Source: Lunularia cruciata
Taxonomy: Eukaryota; Streptophyta; Marchantiopsida; Lunulariales; Lunulariaceae
Direction: 5' to 3'
Assembly: GCA_948567375.1 (NCBI GenBank)
Contig: OX419756.1
Coordinates: forward strand, 5,213,001-5,277,000
Length of the DNA: 64,000 nt
The notes under the pieces were generated by a model. It saw only the letters and a list, made by a program, of their open reading frames with translations. It did not search any database and had not been told where the DNA came from. The number at the start of each line of letters is the position of its first letter. Within the stretch, counting starts at the first letter, position 1. Shown here in pieces: positions 12,376 to 23,734 of this stretch. Position numbers and translations under genes: made by a program.

Positions 12376-14235
12376 ATTTGCAAATTCGGATAATTAGCTG
12401 ACTTGAAACCGGGGTCCACTGCCTACGACTGCCTTTTCAATGTCACCTCGCGGCCAACCAATGCCCTTAGGAAATAGATATAGAAATAAAATTCTTTGTG
12501 GTGGATACTCCGCGTGGCGATCGAATAGGTAAAACAGGGAAAAGCTGTTCAGATGAAGGTTCCAGTCTGCTCGGGAAGACGTTGAGTATGCTAGTAGAAT
12601 CAAGTTTGGGGCTAGAAAACTCCCAACACTTTTGGCTGTCATTTATTGCCCATACATTCTATAGAATATATGTCGAATAAAGAATCCCGGTAAACTATCT
12701 GCACTTCCTTATAAGGAGCGTGATAATTACCCGAAGTACCGAGCGAAGTGAGGGAGCTAGAGCGCGTTTCGAATATGCATATCATCTGCATCTGCATCTG
12801 ATTTCGTCGTCCAAGGAACATTGGCTTGTTTGATTCCGTTAAAATCAGATAACAAGATCAGCGTTATTATCTGCGAATTTGCTACCCAGTAGAACCAAGT
12901 CGTCTGGACTCTCAGAGCGTGACTTGCTTCCACATGCGCGGCTGGTCTCACTCTTGACATTTGTGAGAAATCTATGTCTACATATTATCTGAGGCGCATA
13001 TGGGATCCGGCCACGAGGCAAACAAACTAGTGGCTGTAGACCAGGATTTGAAAAAGAATTTATACACCGTGGAGTAATATTTTAATCTTCCAAGCAAGAT
13101 TCAAAATATTTTTAATTAAAAAATCCGTAAGTTTCCGGGAATTAAATGTCAAATTATTGGGAAGAATGTTGTACAGAGATAGATAACAGAATGAATGTGT
13201 TAAATATTTATTTGTAATTAGATAAATTTATATAATTTGATATAATTAATATTTTTATATAATTAATTTTAAAATATTTGTTTTATTAAAATTTTTATCC
13301 TTTTTCTATATAGTTTGATGAGATTTTTCATATTTAAAATTTTATTAAAATTAATTTTAAAAAAAAACTCCGATTATTTTAACCAAATAAATATAGAACA
13401 AAGATTTATATTTTGTATTAAATAAATTATTGTACTTAAATACTACAAAGAAAATTATAAAAATGGTATAATGAAATTAAATTCACATGATGTAAATTTT
13501 GTCTTACTGAATGATTTATCACATTATTTTTGCAACAAAAATGAAAAGATGTGAATTCACCACAAAAACAAAAACAAAAACTAACCAATCATCAATAGAT
13601 GTCCATCTTCAAAAAAGCTAACAGATTTGGAAGGGACTAAGTATAAGTATCATGACAAATAAATATTAATATTTAGTTAAAATTTATGAAAGTAAATTCT
13701 TTTTAAAAAACACCTTTCACAAACTGTACTTGGAGCATCGGTAATTGAAAGCGATAATTGAAAGTGAAAGCTTTGTGGGGATTTGATATCGTGCAAACAA
13801 ATTTTTTTTTAAGAAATTTTCTTTATATCTGATCATCTAAATTTGAAATATATTTTTAAAATTTTTAATCATATTCTATTGATTATTTTTTAAATAAATT
13901 GTTTTTATCAACCAAAGTTCCTATTTAGCTTCATTTCTCATACAAAAATAAAAAAATCTATTAAATATTAAATGAATTAATTTTATTACTTTCATGAAAA
14001 TTCCAAAAAATAATGAATTTAAAAATATCATTGTATAAGAACGATATGCTACAAAATCAAATTTGTTGTTTATAACTATCTATATTACCACAAGAATAAA
14101 AGACTAAATTAAAATTTAAGACAACAATAAATCATACCAAATATCTAGTGGAAAAGAGAATAAAACATATTGGCTCAAATATTACATATATATTTGAGGT
14201 TTATATAACAAATAACCAGATTCCATATTCATAAG
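12376..14235. other. AT-rich intergenic DNA
   Basis: This stretch, 3' of the terpene synthase, contains no recognisable gene. It becomes strongly AT-rich after about 13,050. Short frames at 12,394-12,960 have no conserved motif. The unusual GC-rich phrase near 12,736-12,770 is unexplained. Confidence 0.55.
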
Positions 14236-16666
14236 GACGGTCTCTTTGCTTTGTGAACTTGTAATACAAGTGTTCTTTCAGCCAAAGTGCGAGTTTCTCC
14301 TTGCACTCTTCTTTGTAAGTTTTTACCTCCCAACTTCTAAGCCTAAAGCTCAAATCATGGATCTTCATCTTTATACCCTTCTCTTATGCTTCCTCCTCTC
14401 ACACTTCTTCCAATTGCTGAATGGTCTTCAGCTTTGATTCCTCCAAGTGCTGGTTCTTTGCTCTCAACTCCTCCAACAATCCTTCATGAATTTGGGCTCT
14501 CTTTGCTTCCTTCTCCATTTCCTTACGCAATCCTGTTGCCAGAATATTTAGGAGAACGAACCGTAAACCTTGTCTAAACCCTAAATCTTACCGCAGAGAA
14601 TATGTGGACGAGTCAAGTCTGAAAACTCTCGTCTCCTCATCGTCAGTACCTGTCGTCTGGCTTAAGCTCTTCAACTTCCTCATCTCTTTGGGTTACACGC
14701 TCTTGCAATCCCTTTACTTCAGCCAGCAAATACTTCACCACCTGCAACTCATTCTTCACCTTCATACAATCTTGTGGTATTACCTTCTGCTGCTCTTTCA
14801 ACAGCTCCAACAATGGAGTTACAACATGCAATAAATACTATATTCCTCCAAAGTTCTCTTCGTCTTCAGCCCCATCTTCGTACTTTGCCTCTTCCACCGG
14901 CTCCTTCTTCCGAAGTCTTGATCTTCGTACCTTCATCGATACTACGTCCAAGCTTCCCTCTTCCTTACTTGCTGAACTTGGGCCTGTAGGGTACTCCTTC
15001 TTCTGCTCAGCCCCCTTCTCTTCCATGACCAAGGCTACACAGGGATTAGCATTTCCCTTTATACTGTCAATCATTGTATGAAAAGCTTCATCTTCTTCTA
15101 CTTCAGCTGATTGTTGAACTTTGTCTTCACCCTCACTCTCACTTCCAGATTCCCCACTTTGTAAATGAGCTCTACTTCTTTTGAGTGTTCTCCTCTAGAC
15201 TTTGTCTCCCTTTCAGACTCAGTTTCTGACGGTTCTTCTTTCACCGCATTCTTACCCCACAGAACGAGTCTTTGGGTCTTTCTTTGTGCTGGAGGCAACT
15301 CTGCTTCTTCAGGTTTATTCCGCTTCTTCGTCTTTGGGCTTATGACTTCTTCCATCTCTTGTCGTCCCGTTCTCAAGAAATGATCATCACTGGCTTGCAG
15401 GTGTGCCATGTACTGTTGTTCTTCTTCATCCGCTTCTCATCTCAAATCAGGATGAAAATGTGACACCATGCAACACCTCTCTTCCGCTGTTAGCAAATTC
15501 AACCCGAAGTAGAAATGTGCTACAAATGGTGCAAAATAATGTGGAGGCAAATTTGTCCTCCAATTGACAATCATCTGCCTTGTTCGTTGGTGGAAACACT
15601 TTGCCCAATTCACCTTTACTCCTGCAAACATCAGGTGAAAACAGACCGCCTGTTGCATGTTCACGTAAGTCATTCATTCTAGTTTGAACATTGCCATTAT
15701 CATCCCCACGATGCTTTGTTTAATCTGGTCCTAATAGGACTCCACCTTGTGACCATTTGTTGTACGTGGAGTGAAGAACAAATTGCATATGTTCGTAGTT
15801 TCCTCTGCAGCATCACACTTCCGATAGAAGGTGATCCCCGTCGGTTCTCCTGCTTCCTTCCCCAACACTAACCTCCAATCCGACTCAGTCCATTGAGCCA
15901 GATTTCCTCTCTTCCCCTTGACTTCAGGACCATCCTCACAATTATTGGTAGCTATCTCTGCCATGAAATTCCAGTTCCACGCTAAAAAAGTAATACAAAG
16001 TCTATTCAAGACCTCGATCCTTGCTATGACATCCAACCTCTCAATTGAAAAACTTCTTACTGCAAGGGTGTTCTTGACCTTCTTTGCCATGATCTGCACT
16101 CTTGTTCTTCGGCACTGGAAGACTATTCCCTCTCTTGGACGAGACACTCTAACCCCTTTTGGATTTCAGAAAATCTCACTCTCAATTGGCTTCTTGACAC
16201 GCATTCTTGACATGCATTATTGCAAGACAACTACTCAGCAAAATAGGAAATCTATTGACATATTCAATTTTCCCCTATGCAATTGCAATTTTATATTACC
16301 CTGAATTGCAGTCATTCTTTAGTCAATTTCAAAATTGACTCCCCCTTCTTTTGCGTGTTGATGTCTTGTCATTGTCAAGACATGCTTCTTCTGCCATTTC
16401 TTGAAGTGTACTTTCTTGCCACGCCGAAAGGTTGTTAGACCATCTTTGTATTGGCCTTCACTGCCCAATCCAAAGATGATGGTCTTCGGACTTGTTTCTT
16501 CATACTCCCCTTCTGAGTACTTCCGTTTTCCGACCTGAAGTCTACTTCTTTGGATTCCCTCTAAAGACACTCATGTCCATTCTTTTCTTTGTAATGTGGC
16601 TTTCTTGCTTACTTCTTCTCCAAATGCTAACAAAACAAAAAAAAAACAAAAAATGTGGGCACCACA
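14236..16666 (-). repeat. Family E 3' LTR (truncated) with a decayed ORF inside
   Basis: On the minus strand the LTR begins TGTGGTGCCCACATTTTTTG directly after a polypurine tract and downstream of the integrase. It never reaches the family's end (GTTGTCACA, seen at 59,562), so it is cut off near 14,236. It holds a broken ORF homologous to the one at 61,900-64,000. Shared blocks are LTTFRRGKK...FKKW (about 16,430), NVIARIEVL/DVIARIEVL and WTESDWRLVL (about 15,870-16,030), a WAKCFHQRTRQM and PPHY...HFYFGLNLL block (about 15,480-15,620), an acidic, Glu-rich stretch (15,100-15,400) and a coiled-coil (14,250-14,830). The protein family is not one I recognise. Confidence 0.75.
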
Positions 16667-16682
16667 TACCCCCTCCTTCAAA
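16667..16682 (-). promoter_or_regulatory. Polypurine tract of the family E copy
   Basis: On the minus strand, TTTGAAGGAGGGGGTA lies immediately before the LTR start TGTGG. This is the expected position of the plus-strand primer in a retrotransposon. It overlaps the 3' end of the integrase frame. Confidence 0.75.
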
Positions 16683-18709
16683 TGTGAGCATCCTCGCAAA
16701 CATCGACAATCGGTTCTTTATACAAAGTCAGGTCTGTGGTGCAATATTTTCTAACCCTCCACCAATTTACTTGAGTGGCAAAAGGATTGCCTTCCAGCTC
16801 TGCAAGTTGAATAGAGCCATTGGCATATATGTGCTTAACATAGTATGGTCCCATCCACCTCAAATGTAGTTTCCTTGGAAAAAATATGCGGCGATTGTCA
16901 TATAACAATACCAAGTCACCTTCTTGAACAACAACAGGCTTGATTCTCTTATTGTGCCTGACTTTCTGCTGTTCTTGTACTTCCTTCATGGTTTGCATTG
17001 CATCTTCCCTTTTCTCTTCTAACCACATCAGTTGGTGGATCTGAAGATCCTAGCTTTCTTCCTCCAACAATTGTTCTTTGCAAAGAATCCGATATGTCAG
17101 TACTTAAAATTCAACTGGTAGTATGAGATGCAATCCGTATGTCAGAAAATAGGTAATTTGCTTGGTGGTAATCTTTTCAGTTGTTCTATATGCCCACAAA
17201 GCTACAGGTAACTTTGTGTCCTACTTGTAGGCATAATTGACTGTCACCTTGTTCAAAATTTTACACAACAATCCATTGGCCTTCTACGTTAGTTCATTCA
17301 CTTTTGGATTGTAGGGAGTTGTCTTTTGATGTTTAATCTGGAAGTATTTGGTTAATGCTTCCACCATAGAGTTCAAAAAAAGGAGTTCCCCGATCACTGA
17401 CCAATTCCAAAGGACACCCATAATGGGAAATGATGTTTTGGAAAAAAAATTCTGCAACTGTTTCCACATCATCTCTTCGTGTTGCCTCTGCTTCTACCAT
17501 CTTGGTAGCATAATCAGTGCATACCAAGATGTACCTCTTCCTTGTGACTCAGGTCACTGGTTGAATTGGACCTACAAAATCAATACCCCATTTCTCAAAT
17601 GGAGCCAATGGCAAAATTGGTTTCAAAGGCCACAGGGAAGTCACCGTCAGTTTTCTTGTTCTCTGATTGGCATCACAACTTCAAATATGGGCATATGTAT
17701 CTTTATACATTGTGGGCCACCACTAACCTGCTGAAAGGATTTTCTTCACAATATTCTTCAAGGCATAGTGTCCCTTCTATGCTTTAGAGTGTAAGGACTC
17801 AATGACTCCTCTAACTTTGTATGCCTCCAAACATCTCTGAAGTACTTCATCTTTGCCCAATCTTAAACAAAATGTTGTGTTTTAATTGGTATGGTCCCAT
17901 CTTCCTGAGGAAGACTGCCCTCAACTCTAGGTTCAGCCCCTCAAGACAATGATAAGTATGCAGATAGTGATATTTGGCCACATACCTTGTACTTCAAACA
18001 ACCATTAGGTGATGCAATTCTTCATCAGACAACCGATCATCGACTTCCAAGTCTTGGTCTTGGGTTTCTAACCTGGATAAGAAGTCCTCTTTGAATGCAA
18101 AGCTCCCTTCCTTACTTTTTCAATGTATGTGAATTCTTGTAACAACAAGATCCATCTTGCAATTTGCCTGGACAAATCTGCCTTCTTGACCAAATGTTGC
18201 AATGCGTAATGGTCAACATAGAAGACAAACTCGTATCCCAATAGGTAGCGGCAAAATTTCTTGCAGGCATACACCATTCTGAGTGCTTTTCTTTCAGTTG
18301 TTGAATAGTTCTTTTCTGAGATTGATAGTTGTCAGTTGGCATAATAAACCAAATAGTCCTTCTTCTTCTTGTCCTTCTGACTTAAGATGACTCCGATTGC
18401 CATGGATGAAGTGTCCACATACACATGAAAAGGGGTGTCCCAATTTGGGGCCCTCATAATTGGTGCTTCAACCAGTTTCTTCTTCAATACTTGGAAAGCT
18501 TCTTCTTGTGCGGCTTCCCACAAGTAGTCTTCTTCAATAGCTTTGTGAGGGGTGCAACAAGCACCGCATAATTTGAAACAAAGCATCTGTAGTATCCAGA
18601 ATGTCCTAAGAAGGCTCTGAGCTCCTGGATGTTCTTTGGGGATTCCAAAGCTGAGATTATTTTGACCTTCTTAACATCAACTTCAATACCTTGGCTTGAC
18701 ACCCGATGC
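16678..18709 (-). pseudogene. Family E gypsy pol remnant (RT thumb, RNase H, integrase)
   Basis: On the minus strand the order is: RT thumb (ELRAFLGHSGYYRCFV, near 18,620), RNase H (FHVYVDTSSMAIGVILSQ near 18,430; the VDHYALQHLV region near 18,190), integrase DDE core (FHHYGCPLELVSDRGTPFF-like, near 17,400) and C-terminal GPY module (WMGPYYVKHIY near 16,840). Several frame shifts and stops separate these pieces. The element is broken at about 18,709 inside the RT, where it abuts family B sequence, so gag, protease and the RT catalytic core are lost. Confidence 0.85.
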
Positions 18710-18711
18710 CG

Positions 18712-19346
18712 CTATTGCGACAATAGCTAAGTCATATGATGTGCTAGCTAGGAGAGCAGTGTTATACCCCATGGGTTTCAATATTGACTAGTGGGAGGAG
18801 ACAACCTCCTATAGACCAGGTTGGCAGTCTAGTGAGGGACGAGTATGTCACCTACTAGTACGCTTCAATAGTGGTAGTCTTGGCTCACCACAGTCCAAGA
18901 CCATGGCATCATCAATTTTAGCTTTCAGTGGTGCAATTACTTGGCCTGGTGATTTGTTGGAGGGGAACACCCATGCCGAGGATACTCCAATACCAGAGGA
19001 GATCACATAGATTTGAAGTACGAGTGGGATTGTTCCATCCACCTTGGATGTTCCATTGTGGAGTTCCAAGGAGGCCTTGCAGCAATATGCAAATCAGTTG
19101 GTGCAATAGGCTTGGAGTGCAGCCTTCGTACCATAAGGAGATGAGTGTGAGGATGAGCCTCTAGAGTCGATTGCTTTGACACCTCTGGATACCACATTCA
19201 TTGCTTGGCCATATCCAATAGAGGGGATATGTCTATAGGAGTTGTTTGGTGGGATTAGCACCGGACTAGCTACAGTGTTACTTGCAGGTACATGAGTACA
19301 AAGGTACTTGTATGTAGAGAGAGATGAGACTGCTAGGTGAGTCTCT
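18712..19346 (+). pseudogene. Family B element, old copy C: protease end to methyltransferase motif II
   Basis: This is the left fragment of an old family B copy. It starts in the protease tail (AESYDVLVGG region of the relatives) and runs through the linker to the start of the DNA methyltransferase (LLELFGGISTG, then VERDETAR), stopping at 19,346. The same gene resumes at 43,837 after a 24-kb insertion. At 18,912 it has TCA where the younger copies B1 and B2 share a TGA stop. Point changes and stops are plentiful. Confidence 0.85.
19343..19346 (+). repeat. Target-site duplication CTCT, left copy (right copy 43,837-43,840)
   Basis: Copy C coding sequence stops after GAGTCTCT here and resumes at 43,837 with CTCTCTACATC. 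The uninterrupted relative at 38,721 reads GAGTCTCTCTACATC. The shared CTCT is a 4-bp duplication flanking the B1/B2 complex. It fixes the outer ends of family B as TGTCACGCC (19,347) and GCACGACA (43,836). Confidence 0.8.
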
Positions 19347-19794
19347 TGTCACGCCATTTGTAGTTCCGCATCTAGATGCTCGGACACTAGAGTTCTAGTG
19401 ATGGTAGTTAGAGTTATTCTAGCTGTTTCTCAAGGACTACTTTCCGACGGTTAGATTTCGTGTTCGGGGTACTGACTTCACGGTGGGGCCCACCGTCACT
19501 TTGCACCATTTGCACCGTCGAGTGTGCCGTCAGCGGGACCGTTAGGGTTTCAGGGCTAGTTCAAGTCCAGGGGGTATAGTTTTGAAGTGAGCTCCAGAGA
19601 GCTCACTTCTCTGATGTTGAGCCTTCGAGTTCCTGGCTATGGTGGACAGAGGCCGGCGAGCGTCACTTGGATTCTCTATGCTTGAGTGGGTGTGGCTTGA
19701 CTGTAATCAGTGCCCAGTTGTTGGCGGTTTATAGAGTGATAGATCAAGTACTGATCTGAGTTGAGTTGAGTTGAGAGTGTTAAGCAATCTGATT
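19347..19794 (+). repeat. 5' terminal repeat (Y) of family B copy B1
   Basis: This 448-bp repeat starts TGTCACGCCATTTG and ends CAATCTGATT. It recurs at 33,923-34,370 (start of B2), at 43,282-43,729 and, diverged, at 57,136-57,602. At the 5' ends it is followed by ACATCAGAGAAG. At the 3' ends it is flanked on both sides by the 105-bp repeat X. A GAGTT microsatellite near its end varies in copy number. See the finding on split direct repeats. Confidence 0.85.
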
Positions 19795-21097
19795 ACATCA
19801 GAGAAGTGAAGTCAGGGGGAAATCGGGTGCAGGAACGTTGAGTGTTGGTGGTATCTCCAAGCTCGGTGGATCGTGGTAGCTCGATTCAGGTTCTATGTTT
19901 CCCTAGTGTGCAGAAGCTCGTGTAGTTGATGCAAATTTGGCAGTTAGGCGGACGGTGTGCGGAAGTGCTAGCCAAATTTTGAGCAAAGAAGGAGCAATTT
20001 TCAAGCAGTGTTGTGATTTTGAGCTCAAGAGGTGAAGGCATGACCAATTTGCTGCGAGTTGGGCTCAGAAAGTGAAATTGAAGGTGGAGTTGGAAAGCTC
20101 TTCTCATGAAATTGTGATTTGGAAAAACCCGTTTTGTCAATTTGGCTCGAGTGGAAAGTTAGCGGGGGATTTGGCGGACATCCATCTTTAGGGTTTACGT
20201 CAGATTTTACTTCAGATTTACGTCAGATTTTGGGCCAGAATTGGAGGAGTTTCGCTGTTTGGCCAGATTTGGAGAAGTTTCGCTAGTTTGGAGGAGTTTC
20301 GCAGATTTGGAGAAGTTTCGCCAATTTTGGAGGAGGTTTGAAGTGGCAACAAGAAAGGCCTCATTTGGCTGAATTTTGGCATTTCGAGGCTTCGAGGCAT
20401 AGGGCTGTGGGCTATGAAAGGCCTAGAAGGGCCAGAAGGGCCAGCAAGCCAGCTTGCTGGCGTGAGGCTAGCTAGTTTAGTGTAGATCTTGGTCATTGGT
20501 TGGCAAAATCTGCCTTTCTTGCTAGATTGTGCGCAACAGGGTTTGACCCCTAGATCTCTTGTTCCTAGACTGGTGCCCTAGCCAACTGGTCCACCCTCAC
20601 TTGTTGTCATAGTGACTGTGCCACTGTTATCTATACACATGTAGCTTTGGCTAGGAGAGGCAGTTTGATCCCATTCTTGGTGATCTTGGTAGCTTAGGAC
20701 TTAGATACGAACTACTCTTATGTCAAATGCCAAATGGTGGCAGAGTCAGTCCCGTGTTGTGTTATGAGATGGAGGGTTTTCGTTTAGATTTCTTGTGATT
20801 GGATCCCCTCCATTCTCTGCTTCCTGTTTGTGCAGCACGTTTGTGTGAGGTGCCTTGACTTTTGAGCGTTGGTGCTCTGGTGTGCTCTCGGTGGTGAGGC
20901 TGGAGTGATGACCAGTCAGACTACCTTTGTTTCTCTCCGGTGAGGCAGGAAGTGATGACCTGCAGACCGTGAGAGTGCGTGTTATGATGGCAGGTTATAG
21001 GTTGCCCTTCCCCTAGTGTAGTTATCTCGGTTAGAGTTACATTAGTGGGTGGTGTCTAGTTGGTGTTGGCACTTGGTGGGGCACTTGCAATTGCGAC
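19795..21097 (+). other. 5' leader of B1, non-coding
   Basis: About 1.3 kb between the 5' terminal repeat and gag, repeated almost unchanged at 34,371-35,658. There is no long ORF in the sense direction. ACATCAGAG at its start slightly resembles a tRNA-iMet primer site (ATCAGAG core), but the match is weak. It contains the tRNA-like stretch described separately and a run of near-repeats of TTTGGAGGAGTTTCGC/TTTGGAGAAGTTTCGC at 20,265-20,340. Confidence 0.65.
20529..20600 (-). other. tRNA-like sequence in the B1 leader
   Basis: On the minus strand, TGGACCAGTTGG fits a box A and GGGGTCAAACCC fits a box B, about 45 bases apart, with CTAG half-sites where the anticodon stem would be. Stem pairing is imperfect, and the T arm has only about three good pairs. 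It could be a SINE-like or fossil tRNA segment captured by the element. The copy at 35,074-35,145 is the same. Confidence 0.35.
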
Positions 21098-23734
21098 TTG
21101 CGGTTGCAGTTGGTGGTTTGGGTTTGCTGTTGCAGTTACGTGGTCACGACGGAGTTCTTTGGAGATTCAGAAGGAGTTAGCCCTGCAGTACGCAGTGGGT
21201 TTACTCGGAGTGGTGCTTGGTATCAGCCTGTATCTCAGGTCCCAGTGAGGGAGGAGATTGACTCTGAGTTGGAGTTTGACACAGGAGCTGATTCAGTTGA
21301 GAGTGCACTTGGTGTGTCCGCACCGTTGTTGTGGGACATGGACAAGATTTATGGGGCCTCCAAAGGCCCTAGGCGTTACTCTGGTACAGTGGGTACTATT
21401 GAGTTGGATGATTTCATCCAGGAGTTCGATAGTTGGTGTGATCTGCAGCAGATGCGGAACCCGACTTTGTTCACACCCTTCATGGCATAGAAGGGGTTGT
21501 TTCAGCACTTGGAGGGTCCACCGATGGACGACTACCATGAGTTCATGAGAGCTCATTTGGAGGAGATTGAGTTATGGAGACAGTATTGGTCTCCACACTA
21601 TGTCTCCATCACTTCAGGTTCGGTGGCCAGGAGTAGGTCGGCTGTACCTACGAGTTCTAGCTCGAGTAGTGTTGGTGGAGCTAGTGGAGGTGCACTAGCT
21701 GGAGATAGTGCTACTACGAGTGGAGGTACCGCTGCAGGAGGTGGTGTGGTACCGGGGTTTAACCCCATGGTGGAGTTCTTCCTATGTTTGAGGCAGAACT
21801 ACCAGGGAGTGCGGACTGACAAGCTGAGGAGCTTGCAGGAGTTCCAGCGGAAGGCTGGAGAGAGCCTACGCGAGGCATACACTCGCATGAGGCGGCTGAT
21901 CAGTTTCACTCAGGGAGTTACTGAGGCCCAGGCAGTCCAGTTTTGGTATGGGATACTGGACAGGGAGTTGCGACGTAGAGTTCGTGATGCTACGTTGTTG
22001 TAGGCTACTTCGCCCACTTTGGCAGTAGTCTTTGGTTTGGCTGAGCGTATTGAGCTCAACATGGTGGAGGAGAGAGTGGTGACATCTGGATTTGGTAGGG
22101 AGACCTCATCCACGGTTGTGACTTCTTCTAGAGTGCAGCAGAGTGCACCACGCCCAGTTGGTTTTCGAGGACAGGGTGGACAGCCCAGATCCTATGGAGC
22201 GAGTGGAGGGCCTAGTGGAGTTAGACCCTTACCCTCATTTTTGGGTCAGCAGCAGCCAGTGAGTGGTGGTGTTGCTTGTTGGACTTGTGGTGGACCTCAC
22301 CATAGGAGAGAGTGTACTCAGGGCAGCGGACCTGATACCTGTGGTGCATCACAGCCAGCACAGAGGCAGTGTGAGCATTGCCACAGATTTGGTCACACTA
22401 GTGACCGGTGTTTTGACCCACACCCGGAGTTACGGAGTGGTAGGGCTGCTATGGCAGGTAGTAGAGGAGCTCCAGTTCATGGAGGACGAGGTGGTAGAGG
22501 TGGTGGTAGAGGATCTACACCTAGTAGGGGTGCAGTACCTGCCCTTACTTCTGACACAGCTATGGCTACTCGGATTGAGCAGTTGGAGCAGAGATTGGCT
22601 AGTATGGCTATTGCTCATAGGAGATCAGATTCAGGTGCTGAGGCTTCCACCTCATATGCTGGTGATAGAGATGCTTTGGACTTCATGTGCGGAGCAGCAC
22701 AGGTGGATGCATCTGCAGCAGTGACTAGGAGTGTAGTACGTGCTCCAGAGCCTAGAAGAGCATCAGTGGAGTTGGACCTACAGAGAGGAGAGGTTGGGAG
22801 ACAGGTCAGACTTCCCCAGTCTTTCACGCTATCTGAGGCATTGCAGACGACATCCATGGTTCCTAGACGTCCCAGTGCAGGTGTGGTAGGTGGTGATGGA
22901 GTACATGATGGACTACCTGCTAGTCAGCCACCTGCTACTACACAGACTGAGTCTAGCATGATGTTGGGGGCGGCTCAGCTGATTATGCGGCATCCTTTAT
23001 TTTCAGCCAGTGACATGTTTACATTGGGAGTTGACCCAGCCCCAGTGTTCCGGTTGGCTGCCACGTTGTGTGAGAGTAGGGATGGTGCAGTTCCTACTAC
23101 TAGAGCAGAGGTGGTTGGTAGTGGAGCTGACTTGGTTGAGGAGCATGGGATCCGTTTAGCGACCAGTGGTTTATGGCAGGCAGCAGCGGCTAGACTGGAG
23201 GAGTTGCCAGCTAGACCGGCCTTTGAGAGAGCGCGGTTTACACCTGGTGTTGTCCTATTGGATAACCAGAGGAGGATCTTTCGTTTGGTGGGACCTTCAG
23301 GGAAGGTCTATACACCACAGAGAGTCTTGTTAGACTCTGGTGCGCAGCCCCTTATGTTGGGGAAGGCTGCAGTTGTTGGTCTGGAGTTACGGAAGACCGA
23401 TGTGGAGAGGTGTCCATTTCAGATCCAGACATCTCTAGGTGGTGGTTTGACACAGTACATCACACGTGGGGAGCTTGTTGTCCAGGTTCAGCCTGGTCAT
23501 CTGACTGATAGCTCAGTGGTGAGAGCTCAGGCTATTGCGACGATAGCTGAGTCATATGATGTGCTAGTTGGGGGAGCAGTGTTATACCCTATGGGTTTCA
23601 GTATTGACTATTGGGAGGAGACAGCCTCTTATAGACCTGGTTGGCAGTCTGGTGAGGGACGGGTATGTCGCCTACCAGCACGCTTTAGTAGTGGTAGTCT
23701 TGGCTCACTACAGTCTGGGACCATGGCAGCATGA
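21098..23734 (+). pseudogene. B1 Gag and aspartic protease
   Basis: One frame encodes a retrotransposon Gag, about residues 120-330, with an FWYGILDRELRRRVRDATLL segment near its end. A Gly/Ser/Arg-rich linker and two zinc knuckles follow (CWTCGGPHHRREC, a variant, and CEHCHRFGHTSDRC, canonical), then an aspartic protease with LLDSGAQ near 23,330 and a C-terminal YDVLVGGAVLYPMG. In-frame stops are TAG at 21,488 (TGG in B2), TAG at 22,001 (CAG in B2) and TGA at 23,732 (shared with B2). There are no frameshifts in this span. Gag would form the particle, and the protease would process the polyprotein. Confidence 0.88.

Noticed and set aside
15165-15463. Plus-strand frames over the family E LTR
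   Set aside because: They are antisense to the decayed LTR ORF, which has homologous protein blocks at 62-63.3 kb on its own strand.
20240-20345. CRISPR-like spaced short repeats
   Set aside because: The repeats are imperfect, short and sit in a eukaryotic retrotransposon leader; no array structure and no cas genes.
22263-22724. Second long frame within B1 gag
   Set aside because: It overlaps the zinc-knuckle region of Gag in another phase. The Gag frame has the motifs; the other is a shadow kept open by biased codon use.
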